Assembly: GCF_024169315.1 (NCBI RefSeq)
Contig: NZ_JALJWR010000001.1
Span: forward strand, 3,832,501 to 3,896,500
Direction: 5' to 3'
Origin: Pseudomonas migulae
GTDB lineage: Bacteria; Pseudomonadota; Gammaproteobacteria; Pseudomonadales; Pseudomonadaceae
Length of the DNA stretch: 64,000 nucleotides
Part shown: positions 16,812-26,319 of the stretch, one piece after another
Layout: each line of letters opens with the position of its first letter
How positions within the stretch are numbered: position 1 is the first letter of the stretch
Notes under the pieces: generated by a model
Databases searched by the model: none
Told to the model about the DNA's origin: nothing
The model's input: only the letters and a program-made list of their open reading frames with translations
Program-made: the position numbers and the translations under genes

Positions 16812-18575
16812 TCAATGCCCGGACGATTCCTTGTGGTTGTCCAGGGTTTCCAGCAAGGCCACCTGCATCCGCGTGTGCACGCGGATGAACCAGCGCCAGA
16901 GCAGCGCTGCCACGGCGGCCGCGACCACGACAATCAGCACCAGCAACTTGTTGGTCGGCAGAATACTGGCCGACAAGGCTGCCAACAGCAGGAAGATCAC
17001 CAGCAGCGAAAGGATCGGGATCACTTCGGCGATCACCCGGCGTACTCGCTGCGTGTGGCGGCCGGCCACCTCCGGTTTCACGCCCATCTCCGCCAACAGC
17101 ATCGACAGCGCCTTGAGCTTGCGATAGGCCGCGATCAGGAACGGCAGCGACAACAGCAACGCCCCGCCCCAGATCAACGCTTTCTGCCAACTCGGGTCGC
17201 TGATCCAGTCTTGCAGGTAAGCGGACATCCGCTCGGCGAAGTAAGCCCCCGAGAAGAAGATCGCAATCACCAGCGCCAGATTGACTCCCACCTGCAACAG
17301 AATCCGCCGGATCATCGACGCCAGTAGCGCGCCTTCGCCCTGAGGCTGGATGCTGCGCAGCCACTCGCCATACATCCCCAGCACGCGCCCCACCCTCTGC
17401 GGCATCACGGCAGCCAGTTTGATCGACAGCGGGTCAGCAGCGCGGATCAGATAGGGCGTCAGCAGCGTGGTAATCACCGACACCGCCACGGCGACCGGAT
17501 AGAGGAAATTGCTGGTGACCTGCAGGGTCATGCCCAACGCCGCGATGATGAAAGAGAATTCGCCAATCTGCGAAAGCCCCATCCCCACGCGCAGGGAGGT
17601 GCGTCCGTCATTGCCGGCGATAAAGGCGCCGAGACCGCAGGACAATATCTTGCCGAGTACGACCGCCACGGTTATTACCGCGATCGGCCACGCATACTGC
17701 AGCAAAATCATCGGATCGAGCATCAGCCCGATGGCAACGAAGAAGATCGCGCTGAACAGATCACGAACCGGCTCGATCAAGCGTTCAATCTTCAGCAACT
17801 GCCGGGATTCCGCCATGATCGCGCCGATCAGGAACGCGCCAAGCACCATGCTGTATTCGAGCTTGACCACCAACAGACAGAAGCCGAAACACAGGCCCAG
17901 CACAGTGATCAACAGCATTTCGTTGCTTTCGAATTTGGCCACGTAGGCCAGCAGCCGCGGCACCAGCAAAATTCCGATGACCAGCGCGACGATCATGAAC
18001 AACGACAGCTTGCCGACCGTGGAAAACACTTCGCCGGAACTGACCGTGCCGCTGACCGCGATGCTCGATAGCAAGGCGATGATGCCGATGCCGAGGATGT
18101 CCTCGACGATCAGCACACCGAAGATCAGCTGCGCAAAGCGCTCGTTCTTCATCTTCAGGTCGTTGAGTGCCTTGACGATGATGGTGGTCGAGGAGATTGC
18201 GAGGATCGCGCCGAGGAACAGCGAGTCCATGGTGTTCCAGCCGAACCAGCTACCGATTTCGTAGCCGATCCAGATCATCAGCACGATTTCCAGGAACGCC
18301 GCAATAAACGCTGTGGCGCCGACCTTGAACAGTTTGCGCAGGCTGAACTCCAGGCCCAGGCAGAACATCAGGAAAATCACCCCGAGCTCGGCAAGGGTCT
18401 TGATCGTTTCTTCGTCGTGGATAAGGCCGAACGGCGGCGTGTGCGGACCGATGATGAAACCGGCGACGATATAGCCAAGGACCACGGGTTGTTTGAAGCG
18501 ATGAAACAGCACCGTCACCACACCTGCGACCAACATGATCACTGCCAGATCCTGAATAAAACTGATGGCATGCAT
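16812..18575 (-). CDS. CPA2-family monovalent cation:proton antiporter (KefB/YbaL-like)
   Basis: 587 residues from ATG 18575, with AAGGAG 8 bases upstream; the longer in-frame start at 18605 lacks one. Na+/H+ exchanger domain with about 12 helices in the first 400 residues (HRFKQPVVLGYIVAGFIIGPHTPPFG; LAISSTTIIVKALNDL). Unlike KefB/KefC and YbaL it lacks a C-terminal TrkA-N/RCK domain; instead residues about 420-560 hold two to four more membrane helices. Likely exchanges K+ or Na+ for protons. The ion is not determined by sequence. Confidence 0.85.
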   Translation of the reverse strand: MHAISFIQDLAVIMLVAGVVTVLFHRFKQPVVLGYIVAGFIIGPHTPPFGLIHDEETIKTLAELGVIFLMFCLGLEFSLRKLFKVGATAFIAAFLEIVLMIWIGYEIGSWFGWNTMDSLFLGAILAISSTTIIVKALNDLKMKNERFAQLIFGVLIVEDILGIGIIALLSSIAVSGTVSSGEVFSTVGKLSLFMIVALVIGILLVPRLLAYVAKFESNEMLLITVLGLCFGFCLLVVKLEYSMVLGAFLIGAIMAESRQLLKIERLIEPVRDLFSAIFFVAIGLMLDPMILLQYAWPIAVITVAVVLGKILSCGLGAFIAGNDGRTSLRVGMGLSQIGEFSFIIAALGMTLQVTSNFLYPVAVAVSVITTLLTPYLIRAADPLSIKLAAVMPQRVGRVLGMYGEWLRSIQPQGEGALLASMIRRILLQVGVNLALVIAIFFSGAYFAERMSAYLQDWISDPSWQKALIWGGALLLSLPFLIAAYRKLKALSMLLAEMGVKPEVAGRHTQRVRRVIAEVIPILSLLVIFLLLAALSASILPTNKLLVLIVVVAAAVAALLWRWFIRVHTRMQVALLETLDNHKESSGH

Positions 18576-18861
18576 GGTGTGGGCTCCTTGGGTGACATTG
18601 CTCACGCGCCAGACGCGGGAAAGGTCTGAGCGAGCAGAGTGAAAATTCCGCTTTCCGCGTAGGAATTGCCCTTAGTGGTGGGCTTTTGAAGGGTAACACC
18701 GCGACTTCCAGCAGAAAGGCGGTGCAATATATGGAAACAGATCGATCCGGCGTGACGGCGACCACCCACCCGGCGTCCCGATAACTGTGGTTTGAAAAAA
18801 ACCGATCAGGCACCCGCAGAGGTGCACTCCTCCGAAACCTGCCTTGAACCGTGAGAACGCT

Positions 18862-19344
18862 ATGGAACCCGGAAACGCCCAGCTGTCGATGACGGTATTG
18901 ATGACCCCCGACATGGCCAACTTCTCTGGCAATGTCCACGGCGGCACATTGCTCAAGTATCTCGACGAAGTCGCCTATGCCTGCGCAAGCCGATATGCCG
19001 GCCGCTACGTGGTGACCCTGTCGGTGGATCAGGTGATTTTTCGCGAGCCGATTCATGTCGGCGAACTGGTGACCTTTCTGGCGTCGGTCAATTACACCGG
19101 CAACACCTCCATGGAGGTGGGCATCAAGGTGGTGACCGAAAACATCCGCGAGCGCTCGGTGCGTCACACCAACAGCTGTTTCTTCACCATGGTGGCGGTA
19201 GACGACGATCGCAAACCGGCTGCCGTCCCGCCTTTGCAACCGCAGAACAGTGAGGACAAACGCCGCTTCATGCAGGCCCAGCAGCGTCGTCAGATTCGGC
19301 AGGAACTGGAAAAGCGTTATCAGGAGATCAAGGGCGACGCCTGA
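18862..19344 (+). CDS. Acyl-CoA thioesterase (hot-dog fold)
   Basis: 160 residues from ATG 18862 (GTGAGAA upstream); a TTG at 18844 is in frame. The hot-dog signature MANFSGNVHGGTLLKYLDEVAYACASRYAGRYVVTLSVDQVIF contains the catalytic Asp-Glu region and CoA-binding glycine pair. Resembles YciA/BFIT-type broad acyl-CoA thioesterases. The basic C-terminus (QAQQRRQIRQELEKRYQEI) forms a helix. Transcribed divergently from the antiporter. Confidence 0.88.
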   Translation: MEPGNAQLSMTVLMTPDMANFSGNVHGGTLLKYLDEVAYACASRYAGRYVVTLSVDQVIFREPIHVGELVTFLASVNYTGNTSMEVGIKVVTENIRERSVRHTNSCFFTMVAVDDDRKPAAVPPLQPQNSEDKRRFMQAQQRRQIRQELEKRYQEIKGDA

Positions 19345-19381
19345 GCTGGCCAGACAGTTTTATGGTGGTCTTTAGATAGCT

Positions 19382-19472
19382 TTCGCGAGCAAGCCCGCTC
19401 CCACATTTGATCTCCGTCGTACACAAAATTTGTTCACGAGAGATCCAGTGTGGGAGCGGGCTTGCTCGCGAA
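19382..19472. repeat. REP doublet (REPIN)
   Basis: Inverted pair TTCGCGAGCAAGCCCGCTCCC / GGGAGCGGGCTTGCTCGCGAA with CACA/TGTG tips and a 45-base centre. Sits between convergent thioesterase and pdxY and may end both messages; no separate terminator is seen. Confidence 0.92.
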
Positions 19473-19489
19473 TGGATTCAACGCCGAAC

Positions 19490-20362
19490 TCAAAGACTGA
19501 TCGCCGTCGCCTCAAACCGCACCCGCGGATGCGCAATCCGGTCCTGTGCCCGCACCAACTCCAGCTCATAGCTGGCGCACGCCTGGGTTTCCAGCAGCAC
19601 CTCGTGCACTGCCGACGCCGCGAATTCGAATGCCGCCACCAGGCTGTCACCCAGCAGTACACGCGCCAGAAACAGCCCGGAGGTCAGGTCGCCAACGCCC
19701 ACTGGCTGACGCGGAAACGCCAGCATTGGACGTCGCAGGTGCCAGCTGCCTTCACTCGTCACCAGCAACATCTCAAACACATCCTCCGGCTTGCCGGGAT
19801 AGGCCAGGTGCTTGACCAGCACCGCTTTCGGGCCCCGCGCCAGCAATGCTCGCGCCATGGCCAGACAATCGAACAGCGACTGCGGCTTGCGCCCTGAGAA
19901 GCTGTCCAGTTCCAACTGGTTCGGGCACATGAAATCCGCCACGGCAGCCGCTTCTTCCAGCAGGAAATCGCTGACTTCCGCCGGCACGCTGCAACCCTTT
20001 TCCGGATGGCCCATCACCGGGTCGCACAGGTACAGCGCCTTTGGATTCATCGCCTTGATCTGCGCCACACCCGTCAGAATCGCCCGGCCCTGGGCTGCAC
20101 TGCCGAGGTAACCGGACAAAATGGCATCGCAATTACCCAACTCGCCAATCGCTGCAATGCCTTCGACCAGTTCGGGAATCTGGTGTGGCGACAGCACCTC
20201 GCCCGTCCACTGCCCGTATTGGGTGTGGTTGGAGAACTGCACGGTATTGAGCGGCCAGACGTTCACCCCGACCCGCTGCATCGGGAAAACCGCGGCGCTG
20301 TTGCCAGCGTGGCCGAACACCACGTGGGACTGAATGGCGAGCAGATGGGGCGTACGTTTCAT
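19490..20362 (-). CDS. pdxY: Pyridoxal kinase
   Basis: 290 residues, the family length. Begins [40 protein letters not shown], the PdxY/PdxK opening, with [13 protein letters not shown] substrate loop, [11 protein letters not shown] phosphate region and the C-terminal [17 protein letters not shown] that supplies the catalytic Asp. Phosphorylates pyridoxal to PLP in the salvage pathway. Stands alone, divergent from the DUF3301 gene. Confidence 0.95.
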   Translation of the reverse strand: MKRTPHLLAIQSHVVFGHAGNSAAVFPMQRVGVNVWPLNTVQFSNHTQYGQWTGEVLSPHQIPELVEGIAAIGELGNCDAILSGYLGSAAQGRAILTGVAQIKAMNPKALYLCDPVMGHPEKGCSVPAEVSDFLLEEAAAVADFMCPNQLELDSFSGRKPQSLFDCLAMARALLARGPKAVLVKHLAYPGKPEDVFEMLLVTSEGSWHLRRPMLAFPRQPVGVGDLTSGLFLARVLLGDSLVAAFEFAASAVHEVLLETQACASYELELVRAQDRIAHPRVRFEATAISL

Positions 20363-20480
20363 GCGGTGAGTTCCGTAAAACGATTGAAATTCGAGCCGCG
20401 CAGTATGCGACTAAACGCAGCCTGTACGACAGACCGGCGACACAGTTAAGCTGGCACTATCTTGTTGGAGCACCCTGTTG

Positions 20481-20894
20481 ATGCTGACCCTCGGAAATAT
20501 CTTCGTGCTGATGCTGCTCGCCACCGCTGGCGCGTGGCTGTGGCACAACCATGGCTTGCGCGAGCGCGCGCTGGAACGGGTCAAGCAGCATTGCGGCAAG
20601 CTCGGGGTCGAGTTGCTGGACGGCAACGTGGCGTTGAAAAAAATTGCATTCCTCAAGGATGCCAATGGTCGGCGACGTCTGGCCCGTGTGTATAACTTCG
20701 AATTCACGGTGACCGGCGAAACCCGCCACAACGGCACCATCACCCAGTTCGGCGCCCACAGCGCGCAGATCGAACTGGCCCCCTACCCGATGCCCTTCGA
20801 TGACACGCCTCCGGTGGTCGACGTGACCAAGCCACGGGCAGAAGTGATTGAGCTTAGTCAGTGGCGGCAAGAACACACCAAATGGCGCCCATAA
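20481..20894 (+). CDS. DUF3301 family membrane-anchored protein
   Basis: 137 residues from ATG 20481 (TTGGAG 10 bases upstream; a TTG at 20478 is adjacent). One N-terminal membrane helix (NIFVLMLLATAGAWLW) followed by a short soluble domain with RERALERVKQHCGKLGVELLD and ARVYNFEFTVTGE, typical of DUF3301. Function unknown. Ends at a perfect bidirectional hairpin shared with the convergent COG0523 gene. Confidence 0.85.
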   Translation: MLTLGNIFVLMLLATAGAWLWHNHGLRERALERVKQHCGKLGVELLDGNVALKKIAFLKDANGRRRLARVYNFEFTVTGETRHNGTITQFGAHSAQIELAPYPMPFDDTPPVVDVTKPRAEVIELSQWRQEHTKWRP

Positions 20895-20895
20895 A

Positions 20896-20924
20896 TCAAA
20901 AGATCGCAGGCTGCGATCTTTTGA
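20896..20924. terminator. Bidirectional terminator palindrome
   Basis: Perfect 14-base arms TCAAAAGATCGCAG / CTGCGATCTTTTGA around one base, between convergent genes. AAAAGATC/GATCTTTT gives a T run on each strand. Confidence 0.88.
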
Positions 20925-20927
20925 GCT

Positions 20928-21893
20928 TTAGTTCGTCCGACAGTCGGCCAAACCTCTTTGCAGCGACTCAATATCCTGCGGCTCAGTAAAAATCAGCTCG
21001 ATCCGCGAATCGCGGCGCCATTCGCTGGGCTGCCACTCCAATGCCGAGTTATCCAGTGCATTCGCCGAAACCCAACCCTCGACGCTGTGAATAACCAGCT
21101 TCGCTCGCCGCCAGGCAAGGCGTTCAAGCCACCGGCCAACACGCGCTGAATCGAACATCTGGCTCGGATGCCAGCGCCAGCCGATGCTCCAGCCGTCGTC
21201 CTGTTCCTGGCTCAGGCAAATCGGCAACGCGGGATCGGTCCAGACGGCTGGCAACTGCGCCGCTCCTTTGGGTGCAATGAAGTTATCCACACCCGCCACA
21301 GCCTGCACCTCAAGACCAGGTAACTCTTTCAACGGAAGAATGGCTTGCTGCGTCCAGTACAAAGGACGTGATGGCAACTGCGCGACGACTCGCTGCCGAT
21401 CACCCGCCTCGAGATTTTCAGACTTGTTCAACAGCAACAAACCTGCGCTGTTCAACGCCTCTTGCTGGGTTGCCGGCAGCGATTTGCCAGCGGCGAGCGC
21501 CTGGGCATCCAGCACCAACACGCAGGGCTGAACCGCCAGTACGCCGACCCAAGGCGCTTCATTCAGCTGCTTGAGCAACTGCGCGGGATGGCCGAGCCCT
21601 GACGGCTCGATAAACAACCGATCCGGCCGTGCCTTGCGCAGCAAACGCCCGAGGCCGATCTGAAACGGCGCACCATTGACACAACACAAGCAGCCCCCGG
21701 CCACCTCACCCAGTGCGATACCATCGGCGTCTCGGGTCAGCAGCGCCGCGTCGATACCGATCTGGCCGAACTCGTTGATCAGCACCGCCCAACGCTCATT
21801 CGCCGGCCGCTGGGCCAGCAGGTGCTTGATCAAACTGGTCTTGCCTGCGCCCAATGGGCCAGCAATGACGTGAGTGGGAATGTTCTGCAACAT
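20928..21893 (-). CDS. COG0523 (CobW/YjiA-type) GTPase, probable zinc metallochaperone
   Basis: 321 residues from ATG 21893; the frame stays open 300 bases further but that part is antisense to another gene. G3E-family P-loop AGPLGAGKTSLIKHLL, the metal-binding CxCC motif in GGCLCCVNG, switch II EPSGLGHP and NKSE guanine motif, and a C-terminal CobW_C-like domain. Such proteins deliver zinc under starvation. It is the last gene of the minus-strand unit that begins at the Zur box at 24190, though it is separated from DUF1826 by 389 bases carrying an opposite-strand gene. Confidence 0.9.
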   Translation of the reverse strand: MLQNIPTHVIAGPLGAGKTSLIKHLLAQRPANERWAVLINEFGQIGIDAALLTRDADGIALGEVAGGCLCCVNGAPFQIGLGRLLRKARPDRLFIEPSGLGHPAQLLKQLNEAPWVGVLAVQPCVLVLDAQALAAGKSLPATQQEALNSAGLLLLNKSENLEAGDRQRVVAQLPSRPLYWTQQAILPLKELPGLEVQAVAGVDNFIAPKGAAQLPAVWTDPALPICLSQEQDDGWSIGWRWHPSQMFDSARVGRWLERLAWRRAKLVIHSVEGWVSANALDNSALEWQPSEWRRDSRIELIFTEPQDIESLQRGLADCRTN

Positions 21894-21920
21894 GGTCGGT
21901 GTTTTCTGAGGAGGTAAAGG

Positions 21921-22277
21921 ATGCGGTTGATTGGCTTGACGTTGCTCTTGGCGTTGGTTTGCGGCGAAGCGCTGGCCCAGGCGTGTGTGGTACATAGCAC
22001 GGCTGAGCGACTGGACGTGAAAGTCTGTCAGCAGAACCGAAACATCCCGGAAAAACTCTTCGCCGATGGCTTCTGTCAGCCGAACCTTCCTGGCCAGAAA
22101 GTCGACGTGCAATACGTCGACCAATGCCCCGGTGGCGCATTCGGCGTGTGCAGCAACGCTCAAGTCGCCAATATGCCTTACCGGCAGGATATTCACTATT
22201 ACGGCGTGGCCACCGACGCGGCGTACCTGAAGCCGTTTTGCGAAGGCCAGAGCCAGGGCAACTGGCTCAAGCCTTGA
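21921..22277 (+). CDS. Small secreted cysteine-containing protein, nested antisense
   Basis: 118 residues, ATG 21921 with a very strong GAGGAGGTAAAGG ribosome site. Signal peptide (MRLIGLTLLLALVCGEALAQA) followed by about 98 residues with five cysteines (CVVHS, VCQQN, GFCQPN, QCPGGAFGVCSNA, PFCEG gives six counting both in CPGGAFGVC). I do not recognise the family; a periplasmic disulphide-stabilised fold is likely. It lies on the strand opposite to the COG0523/DUF1826 unit, 27 bases from one start and 4 bases from the other stop, so its promoter must lie inside the COG0523 gene. Confidence 0.75.
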   Translation: MRLIGLTLLLALVCGEALAQACVVHSTAERLDVKVCQQNRNIPEKLFADGFCQPNLPGQKVDVQYVDQCPGGAFGVCSNAQVANMPYRQDIHYYGVATDAAYLKPFCEGQSQGNWLKP

Positions 22278-22281
22278 TCCG

Positions 22282-22931
22282 CTAACCCAGCCAATCGAGG
22301 GTCAGGATCAAACGGCGCTCGCCCGGCCCGAGCGGCGGCGAGCGGTGAATCAGGCCAAAACCTTCGTTGCCGTGCCATTTCTCGCCCTTGAGCAAGGCGA
22401 CGGCGCCGCTGTCGATTTGCTGGATCAGCGAACTCTCCGTGGGTTCCGCCTCGGGTTGGCTCAACTGGCGGCGATCCATCCCCCCTTCTTTGAGCCACTG
22501 ACTGCCAACACCGGCATACGTAGTAATCAAGCGCACCGGTACATGATCGACGTGAAAGCGCGGGCACATGGCTTTATCCAGAACCCGCAAACGCAAGCCA
22601 ATGCGCTTGGCACCCAGCAGGCAGGCGAAGGCGCTGACCAGCCAGGAAACATCGGCGATGAAACCTTCATAGCCCTCTAGATCGCTGAAACCCGAGGCCA
22701 GTCCGCGGAGGTTGGGTTCGGTGTCTTCGTTAGCGATTTCCAGCGATATCGACTCAGCCAAAGGCTCGTTCAAGGACAGCAGCAGGCGGCCAAAATCAAC
22801 AATGTGGGCCGGGAGTTGGCGCTGCCAGATGGCGAGGTTCACGCCGTCATCGAGAATCCGGGTAAGCGCTTGCGGCGTCTCGTCCTGAACCTGGGAAATG
22901 ACTGGCCGAAGCTTCAAAGTCGGTGCCAACA

Positions 22932-22932
<1 letters not shown>
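22282..22932 (-). CDS. DUF1826 family protein
   Basis: 216 residues; ATG 22932 overlaps the stop of the upstream COG0523 gene by one base (TGATG), so it is translationally coupled. The family is known to cluster with COG0523 genes in Zur regulons. Conserved-looking polar residues are C123, H127-V-D129, H130, then H187, H196-R197 and R206; the HxD...H...R order resembles the iron site of 2-oxoglutarate dioxygenases, but this is only a pattern match. No signal peptide or membrane segment, so cytoplasmic. Confidence 0.85.
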
Positions 22933-24140
<1,208 letters not shown>

Positions 24141-24189
24141 CAGGAATTCCTCACGGGGATGCCCGGTCACAGTGTCGGGCTTAATTTCA

Positions 24190-24204
24190 TGTTATAGTAT
24201 AACA
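24190..24204. promoter_or_regulatory. Zur box (divergent)
   Basis: TGTTATA-G-TATAACA, a perfect palindrome matching exactly the core of the gammaproteobacterial Zur consensus (TGTTATANTATAACA). It lies between the COG0523 gene (start 24140, minus) and the secreted protein gene (plus), so it can control both directions. Confidence 0.88.
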
Positions 24205-24282
24205 ATGCAATCAAACCACAATCCTCTTGCCCGTGATGATAAAGAGCACGATGCTGATGCCCATTCGGTCCGTGAAAATCCC

Positions 24283-24660
24283 ATGCGCACTGCCCTGAAA
24301 TCAGCGCTGATGAGCGTTTCGCTGCTGCTCGCCGTAAACGCCTGGGCGCAGATCCCGAGCTTGGCCACCTGCACGCGAAGCGCCAACCTGTTGGCCTGCA
24401 TGGACGCCGACGGCAATGCCTACAGCGTCAACACCGTCGGCAACACGATCTATCTGCGGGGCTTCGAACGGGCGGGTAAGCGCTATTGGGCGCAGACCAA
24501 CAGTCGCTACGGGCAGCTGACGTTTTTCACCGGTATCGCTTCCGACGGTGAAGCCTGGGTCGGCTATAACCGTCGGATTGGCTGGACCACCCTCAATCGC
24601 TTTTCCAGCTCAGGAGGCAGCCGTGCCACATTCACCTGCAGCAGGATCACCGGATGCTGA
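24283..24660 (+). CDS. Small secreted protein under Zur control
   Basis: 125 residues from ATG 24283, chosen because it places a Sec signal (MRTALKSALMSVSLLLAVNAWA) at the N-terminus. The mature part has four cysteines (CTRSANLLAC near the start, CSRITGC at the very end), suggesting two disulphides, and aromatic residues (GKRYWAQTNSRYG, GWTTLNRF). An in-frame ATG at 24205, touching the Zur box, would prepend 26 residues rich in His, Asp and Glu. Family not recognised. Position in the zinc island suggests a periplasmic role in zinc shortage. Confidence 0.7.
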   Translation: MRTALKSALMSVSLLLAVNAWAQIPSLATCTRSANLLACMDADGNAYSVNTVGNTIYLRGFERAGKRYWAQTNSRYGQLTFFTGIASDGEAWVGYNRRIGWTTLNRFSSSGGSRATFTCSRITGC

Positions 24661-24711
24661 TATCTGCGCAGGGTAAAAATCCGTTCATGAAAAAGGCGTA
24701 GTCGATTTTAA

Positions 24712-24726
24712 TGTAATAACATAACA
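24712..24726 (+). promoter_or_regulatory. Second Zur-like box, upstream of folE2
   Basis: TGTAATAACATAACA, a degenerate version of the 24190 box (TGTWATA-N-NATAACA), 32 bases before the folE2 start. It implies that the folE2 operon has its own Zur-controlled promoter besides read-through from the secreted-protein gene. Confidence 0.65.
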
Positions 24727-24757
24727 TGCAGGTCCAACTTCCACGATGGACCTGCTC

Positions 24758-25654
24758 ATGAATGCGCTGACTCTGCCGGATATCGCCGCGCAGGCCTCAC
24801 GCCAAGCCCTGCCACTTGAATGGGTGGGCATGTGCGGCATTGCTCTTCCAGTTTTGTTCGATGGCCAACGATTGAGTGCGAAGGCCGACGCGGGCGTAAG
24901 CCTCGACGATGGAGACGCGCGGGGTATTCATATGTCGCGGCTATACCTGACGCTGGAAATGCTCGAGCAGGAAAACCTGACGCCAGCTCTGTTACGGCGA
25001 GTCTTGCAGCGATTTCTTGATACGCACGAAGGTCTGTCCCACAGCGCTTACCTGATCATTCACGCTGACTTACTGCTCAAACGGCCGGCACTCATCAGTC
25101 CACTGTCTGGCTGGAAAACCTATCCTGTTAGCATCGAAGCGCGTTTGAAAAACGCGATGTTCCACGTGGAACTAAAAATCGACATTCCTTATTCCTCAAC
25201 CTGCCCCTGTTCAGCCGCACTGTCACGGCAGTTGATTCAACAGCAATTTGTCGATGACTTCGCCAACAGGTCACTGCAGCACGCTGATGTGTTGGCATGG
25301 CTTGGCTCCACAAAAGGCATCGTTGCGACGCCTCATAGTCAGCGCAGCAACGCGCGATTAAAGCTGCGTCTCGATGACTATCTGGATGACCTGCCACTGA
25401 TTGCGCTGATCAACGATGCCGAAGCAGCCCTCGGCACCGCCGTACAAACCGCCGTAAAGCGCGCCGACGAACAGGCCTTCGCCCTGGCCAATGGGCAGAA
25501 CCTGATGTTCTGCGAAGACGCCGCTCGACGCTTGAATCTGGCGTTGAAACGCTCTCCCGGCATCAATGCCTTTCACCTGAAAGTCGTCCACGCAGAAAGC
25601 CTGCACGCCCACGACGCCGTCGCCGAAAGTCGATGGAACTGGGAGGCCGCATGA
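24758..25654 (+). CDS. folE2: GTP cyclohydrolase IB (FolE2, zinc-independent)
   Basis: 298 residues from ATG 24758; an ATG at 24746 is in frame. Opening LPDIAAQASRQALPLEWVGMCGIALPV and the catalytic-cysteine segment YSSTCPCSAALS identify the COG1469 (FolE2) family. It makes dihydroneopterin triphosphate for folate using metals other than zinc, replacing zinc-dependent FolE when zinc is scarce; this is the classic Zur-regulated substitution. The start of the downstream ATPase overlaps its stop by 4 bases. A parS-like sequence lies within the gene (25158-25173). Confidence 0.95.
   Translation: MNALTLPDIAAQASRQALPLEWVGMCGIALPVLFDGQRLSAKADAGVSLDDGDARGIHMSRLYLTLEMLEQENLTPALLRRVLQRFLDTHEGLSHSAYLIIHADLLLKRPALISPLSGWKTYPVSIEARLKNAMFHVELKIDIPYSSTCPCSAALSRQLIQQQFVDDFANRSLQHADVLAWLGSTKGIVATPHSQRSNARLKLRLDDYLDDLPLIALINDAEAALGTAVQTAVKRADEQAFALANGQNLMFCEDAARRLNLALKRSPGINAFHLKVVHAESLHAHDAVAESRWNWEAA
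25158..25173. other. parS-like ParB-binding site inside folE2
   Basis: TGTTCCACGTGGAACT, agreeing with the pseudomonad parS (TGTTCCACGTGGAACC or A) at all but the last base. It encodes part of the conserved A-M-F-H-V-E-L stretch, so coincidence with protein constraint is possible. Confidence 0.6.
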
Positions 25655-26319
25655 TTCGCTGCGAGGCTTTGCGCTGGGGAGCACCCGGACAACCGCTCAC
25701 GCCGCCGGTGGATTTCGAATTACCCAAGGGCAGTCTGACCGCCGTAATTGGTGCCAACGGTTCGGGAAAAAGCAGCCTGCTTAAAGTCATCGCCGGCCTG
25801 CAAAAACCGCTGGCCGGTAAAGTGATCCTTGAGGTTCCACGCAAAGGTTCACTCTCGTTTCTTCCTCAGCAACAACACCTCGACCGGCAATTCCCGATCA
25901 GTCTGCAAGAGTTGGTGGCCGCCGGTTTCTGGGGCAGCAAACAATCACCCGAAGTCCGAAGCCATCGTCTCAAAGCCGCGCTGGAAAAATGGTGCCTGAC
26001 CGGTCTGGAACAGCGCCCGTTGATGGCCCTCTCCGGCGGTGAATTGCAGCGCGCCCTGCTCGCTCGTTTAAGCCTCGCTGAAGCGCCCCTGCTGTTACTA
26101 GACGAACCTCACGCCGCCCTCGATGAACTCGGTCAGTCACTGCTGTGGAAACACCTCCACGCCTGGCACGCCGAAGGCCGAACCCTGGTGGTCGTGTGTC
26201 ACGACCTGGCCGCCGTTCGCCAACACATTCCTCAAACGCTGTTGATCAAAAGCAGCGGCTGCGTCCTCGGCCCAAGCACCAATCTGATTCGCCAACAACC
26301 GCAAACGCAGGTCGCCTGA
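25651..26319 (+). CDS. Zinc/manganese ABC transporter ATPase
   Basis: 222 residues from ATG 25651 (ATGA overlap with folE2). Walker A GANGSGKSSLLK, signature LSGGELQRALLARL, Walker B LLLLDEPHAALD and switch HDL are intact. Family of ZnuC/MntB-type ATPases. It drives the permease and binding protein encoded next; together they form a second high-affinity zinc (or manganese) uptake system beside the main znuABC expected elsewhere. Zur control inferred from operon position. Confidence 0.9.
   Translation: MIRCEALRWGAPGQPLTPPVDFELPKGSLTAVIGANGSGKSSLLKVIAGLQKPLAGKVILEVPRKGSLSFLPQQQHLDRQFPISLQELVAAGFWGSKQSPEVRSHRLKAALEKWCLTGLEQRPLMALSGGELQRALLARLSLAEAPLLLLDEPHAALDELGQSLLWKHLHAWHAEGRTLVVVCHDLAAVRQHIPQTLLIKSSGCVLGPSTNLIRQQPQTQVA

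Noticed and set aside
20314..20334. CACCACGTGGGAC inside pdxY as another parS
   Set aside because: Only the central CCACGTGG agrees; flanking TGTT and AACA are missing.
21894..22196. N-terminal extension of the shorter COG0523 gene
   Set aside because: The extra 101 codons are antisense to a convincing secreted-protein gene and the P-loop starts a few residues after the ATG at 21893, as in relatives.
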